Assembly (NCBI GenBank): GCA_022601215.1
Contig: JAHZIZ010000127.1
Span: 1-9,889, forward strand
From: Bacteroidota bacterium
GTDB taxonomy: Bacteria > Bacteroidota > Bacteroidia > Flavobacteriales > Flavobacteriaceae
Length of the DNA: 9,889 bases
Direction: 5' to 3'
Shown: piece after piece, positions 8,225-9,889 of the stretch
Layout of the letters: every line of letters starts with the position of its first letter
Numbering within the stretch: position 1 is the first letter of the stretch
The notes under the pieces: generated by a model
The model's input: the letters and a program-made list of their open reading frames with translations, nothing else
Databases searched by the model: none
What the model was told of the DNA's origin: nothing
Program-made: the position numbers and the translations under genes

Positions 8225-8309
8225 CGACATAAAGAGGAAAAATATATTGTTTTCTTACCTGTAGAAGGATAATTTTTCAACGAATAATTAGAGTTACTAA
8301 CACTTTAGG

Positions 8310-8317
8310 TATTTTTG
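8310..8317 (+). promoter_or_regulatory. Possible -7 element for the UbiA-like gene
   Basis: TATTTTTG matches TAnnTTTG exactly and ends only 4 bases before the ATG at 8322. If it is used, the transcript would begin at or next to the start codon and be leaderless or nearly so. The region is T-rich and no -33 TTG is evident, so a chance match is possible. Confidence 0.3.
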
Positions 8318-8321
8318 TTTA

Positions 8322-9146
8322 ATGCGAATTTTGAGAAGTCTATTCGATTTTTATATCAATGCCAGTATACATGTGGCATTGTCCGTGACTTCTATATCTT
8401 TAATAACTCTTTGGGTTTTTGATATTTCGCAGACACCCGAAATTCTATTTTTTATATTTTTTGCAAGTATTACGGGCTATAATTTTATTAAATATGCTCG
8501 AATGGCTGGGTTGCATCATCGAAGCCTTGCTGATGGTTTAAAACTGATTCAACTTTTCTCTTTTTTTTGTATGGGTTGTGCGCTATATTTTTTGTTTCAA
8601 TTATCAAGAGAGATCGTTGTTATTTCTGGATTGTTCGCCACTTTTACTTTACTATATGCGCTTCCTTTTTTTAATAAAAGAAGCCTTCGAACTATATCTG
8701 GTTTAAAAATTTTTGTTGTTGCCTTGGTGTGGGCTGGCGTTACCGTATTTCTTCCTTTGGTTACTCAAACGAGTTTCGAGGATGCAGACATGTGGATTCA
8801 TTTTTCAGAAATATTTTTACTGGTCATTGTCTGGACCTTGGTTTTTGAAATAAGAGACTTGCCTTATGATGCAAAAGGATTGAAAACGATTCCTCAAGTT
8901 ATAGGAATAAAGGGAACTAAAAAGTTAGGAATTGTAGTCTTGGGGCTGGTAGTTTTATTGGAAGGTTTTAGAGATGACTTATCGCAAGCATATTTTATAA
9001 GTTTGTTTATCACAGTAAGTATAAGTGGTATATTATTGTTGTTGGCACAAAAAAAACAACCGAAATACTTTGCCTCTTTTATTGTGGAAAGTATTCCGAT
9101 TGTCTGGATGCTAATTTTTCTTTTTCTAAGAAACGCTTTTATTTAG
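8322..9146 (+). CDS. UbiA prenyltransferase-family membrane protein, first Asp motif degenerate
   Basis: This 274-residue integral membrane protein has about seven to nine hydrophobic segments and family features of UbiA-type intramembrane prenyltransferases, which transfer polyprenyl groups in quinone, haem and related pathways. The second conserved loop is intact: EIRDLPYDAKGLKTIPQVIG (176-195), with D179 and D183 in a DxxxD arrangement followed by the usual KTIP. The central LYALPFFNKR (111-120) also fits the family. The first loop, normally NDxxDxxxD, reads GYNFIKYARMAG (52-63): the Asn is kept but the metal-binding aspartates are replaced. Activity as a classical Mg-dependent prenyltransferase is therefore uncertain, and the substrate is unknown. 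It is transcribed divergently from gcvP and is probably a single-gene unit. Its stop overlaps the stop end of the convergent zinc-finger gene by 8 bases. The ATG is the only early start. Confidence 0.75.
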   Translation: MRILRSLFDFYINASIHVALSVTSISLITLWVFDISQTPEILFFIFFASITGYNFIKYARMAGLHHRSLADGLKLIQLFSFFCMGCALYFLFQLSREIVVISGLFATFTLLYALPFFNKRSLRTISGLKIFVVALVWAGVTVFLPLVTQTSFEDADMWIHFSEIFLLVIVWTLVFEIRDLPYDAKGLKTIPQVIGIKGTKKLGIVVLGLVVLLEGFRDDLSQAYFISLFITVSISGILLLLAQKKQPKYFASFIVESIPIVWMLIFLFLRNAFI

Positions 9147-9372
9147 AAAGTTCTTGTTGCAAGCGCTGCTTTAATGCTTCTTTGTCTGCGGACTTAACTT
9201 TAGGGTTTCTAATAGCTTTTGAAAGCTTCGTGTTACGAACTGTATATTTTCTACAAGCACGACAGTAAATTAAGTGTATGTTGAGTCGAACTTTCTCCCA
9301 AAAAGTAGCCTCTTTATATTGATTCTTATCACAAAAGTGATTTGCCTCGTGGCATTCTAATTTTATATTCAT
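9139..9372 (-). CDS. Small zinc-finger anti-sigma factor-like protein (zf-HC2 type)
   Basis: This soluble, basic protein of 77 residues has the ZAS zinc-binding pattern HX3CX2C as H33, C37 and C40 (HLIYCRAC). An upstream C7 stands 26 residues before the histidine, the same C-to-H spacing I recall for the anti-sigma factor RsrA. C14 and H12 are extra possible ligands. There is no membrane segment, unlike most anti-sigma factors. It directly follows a sigma factor gene on the same strand, and sigma factors of this subtype are often followed by such short zinc proteins that bind and inhibit them, perhaps in response to redox or zinc state. I chose the ATG at 9372, 8 bases past the sigma stop. 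An upstream in-frame TTG at 9390 would add six residues (MVLIKN) overlapping the sigma gene and looks less likely. The lysine-rich C-terminal third (about 44-77) looks helical and has no recognisable domain. Confidence 0.72.
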   Translation of the reverse strand: MNIKLECHEANHFCDKNQYKEATFWEKVRLNIHLIYCRACRKYTVRNTKLSKAIRNPKVKSADKEALKQRLQQELSK

Positions 9373-9380
9373 ATTCTTTA

Positions 9381-9889
9381 TTAAAACCAATTAGTTTCTA
9401 GGCAATCTGCCATTCCTTTACGCGCCCGATGAATGATTACCCAAAGGTTAGACGGAGTAATATTAAATTCATTACAAATTGCTTCGGTATCAAAACCATC
9501 AATTGTTTTCATTTTAAAAATGGTGGCTTGTTTATCTGGGAGTGTGTCCAGACAACCATAAATAGCCATGCCTAATTCTTCATTTTCCATGGTGTCTTCA
9601 GCGGTGCGATCGTATGGGTCACTTACGCGCTCTTCCAACCAATCTCCTTCGCTTTCTTCACTACTATAATTTACACGAACCTCAGCCTTTCCTTTATTGC
9701 TATTTATTTTGCGATAGTAATCGATGATTTTTCGCTTTAATATGGAAATAAGCCAGGTGCGTTCTGTTGCTTCTCCCTTAAAGTTGTCTTTAGATTTTAA
9801 GCCAGCTAGGAAAGTTTCAGAAATAAGGTCCTGAGCAATCTCATGGTCATTTACACGGACTATGGTATAGTTATAGAGATAATCTGAAT
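9381..9889 (-). CDS. Sigma-70 family (ECF-type) RNA polymerase sigma factor, 5' end outside the window
   Basis: The open frame runs without a stop from the window's right edge to the TAA at 9381, giving 168 visible C-terminal residues; the start is beyond 9889. A TTG at 9638 is an internal Leu codon, not the start. Region 2 is visible at about 9714-9887: YLYNYTIVRVNDHEIAQDLI, then SETFLAGLK, FKGEATERTWLISILKR and KIIDYYRK, which match regions 2.2-2.4 (core binding and -10 recognition). An acidic linker (SSEESEGDWLEERVSD) follows. Region 4 at about 9384-9590 contains LPDKQATIFKMKTIDGFDTE, then AICNEFNITPSNLWVIIHRA and RKGMADCLE, the helix-turn-helix for -35 recognition. The SNLWV..HRAR form with a C-terminal CLE..WF is typical of ECF factors paired with a small zinc anti-sigma protein, and such a gene follows directly. 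It likely directs a stress regulon of unknown content. Confidence 0.92.
   Translation of the reverse strand, partial: SDYLYNYTIVRVNDHEIAQDLISETFLAGLKSKDNFKGEATERTWLISILKRKIIDYYRKINSNKGKAEVRVNYSSEESEGDWLEERVSDPYDRTAEDTMENEELGMAIYGCLDTLPDKQATIFKMKTIDGFDTEAICNEFNITPSNLWVIIHRARKGMADCLETNWF

Noticed and set aside
8196..8321. Glycine riboswitch upstream of gcvP
   Set aside because: The predicted leader is only about 15 nt and the 126-base divergent region shows no conserved aptamer-like stems.
9381..9638. An 85-codon short sigma-like gene starting at a TTG at 9638
   Set aside because: The same frame stays open to the window edge and encodes sigma region 2, so the TTG is an internal Leu codon of a longer gene.

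Overview
The window is about 39-40% GC by eye. Its protein sequences, A-rich sequence before start codons instead of Shine-Dalgarno sites, and repeated TAnnTTTG octamers just upstream of genes all point to a member of the Bacteroidota, most likely the family Flavobacteriaceae. It reads as ordinary chromosomal, largely housekeeping DNA. I saw no insertion sequence, phage gene, CRISPR array, rRNA, tRNA or riboswitch. No stretch over 300 bases lacks a gene; the longest gaps are about 126-157 bases.

Left part, all minus strand: a lipoprotein alkaline phosphatase (1588-2679) precedes a tightly coupled MlaE permease / MlaF ATPase pair (786-1523, 22-786) for inter-membrane lipid transport. The matching MCE substrate-binding protein (MlaD) is not in the window. 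Upstream lies a three-gene unit, also minus strand: a ketoacyl-ACP synthase III-like enzyme (4136-5200), a small SAM-dependent methyltransferase (3588-4109) and a family 2 glycosyltransferase (2749-3588). The last two share a TAATG stop/start junction. The product of this unit is unknown; a lipid-linked or glycosylated acyl compound is one guess.

Middle: gcvP, the fused glycine decarboxylase (5358-8195, minus), runs into a perfect 11-bp hairpin that is its likely terminator. A short divergent region of 126 bases separates gcvP from a plus-strand UbiA-family membrane protein (8322-9146) that keeps the second aspartate motif of the family but has lost the first.

Right edge: a minus-strand sigma-70 family (ECF-type) sigma factor, cut by the window edge (9381 to beyond 9889), is followed 8 bases later by a 77-residue soluble zinc-finger anti-sigma-like protein (9139-9372). 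The stop of that gene overlaps the convergent UbiA-like gene by 8 bases.

I found no clearly new system. The points most worth checking are the UbiA homologue with one missing Asp motif, the membrane-less zinc anti-sigma partner, and the KAS III / methyltransferase / glycosyltransferase unit.
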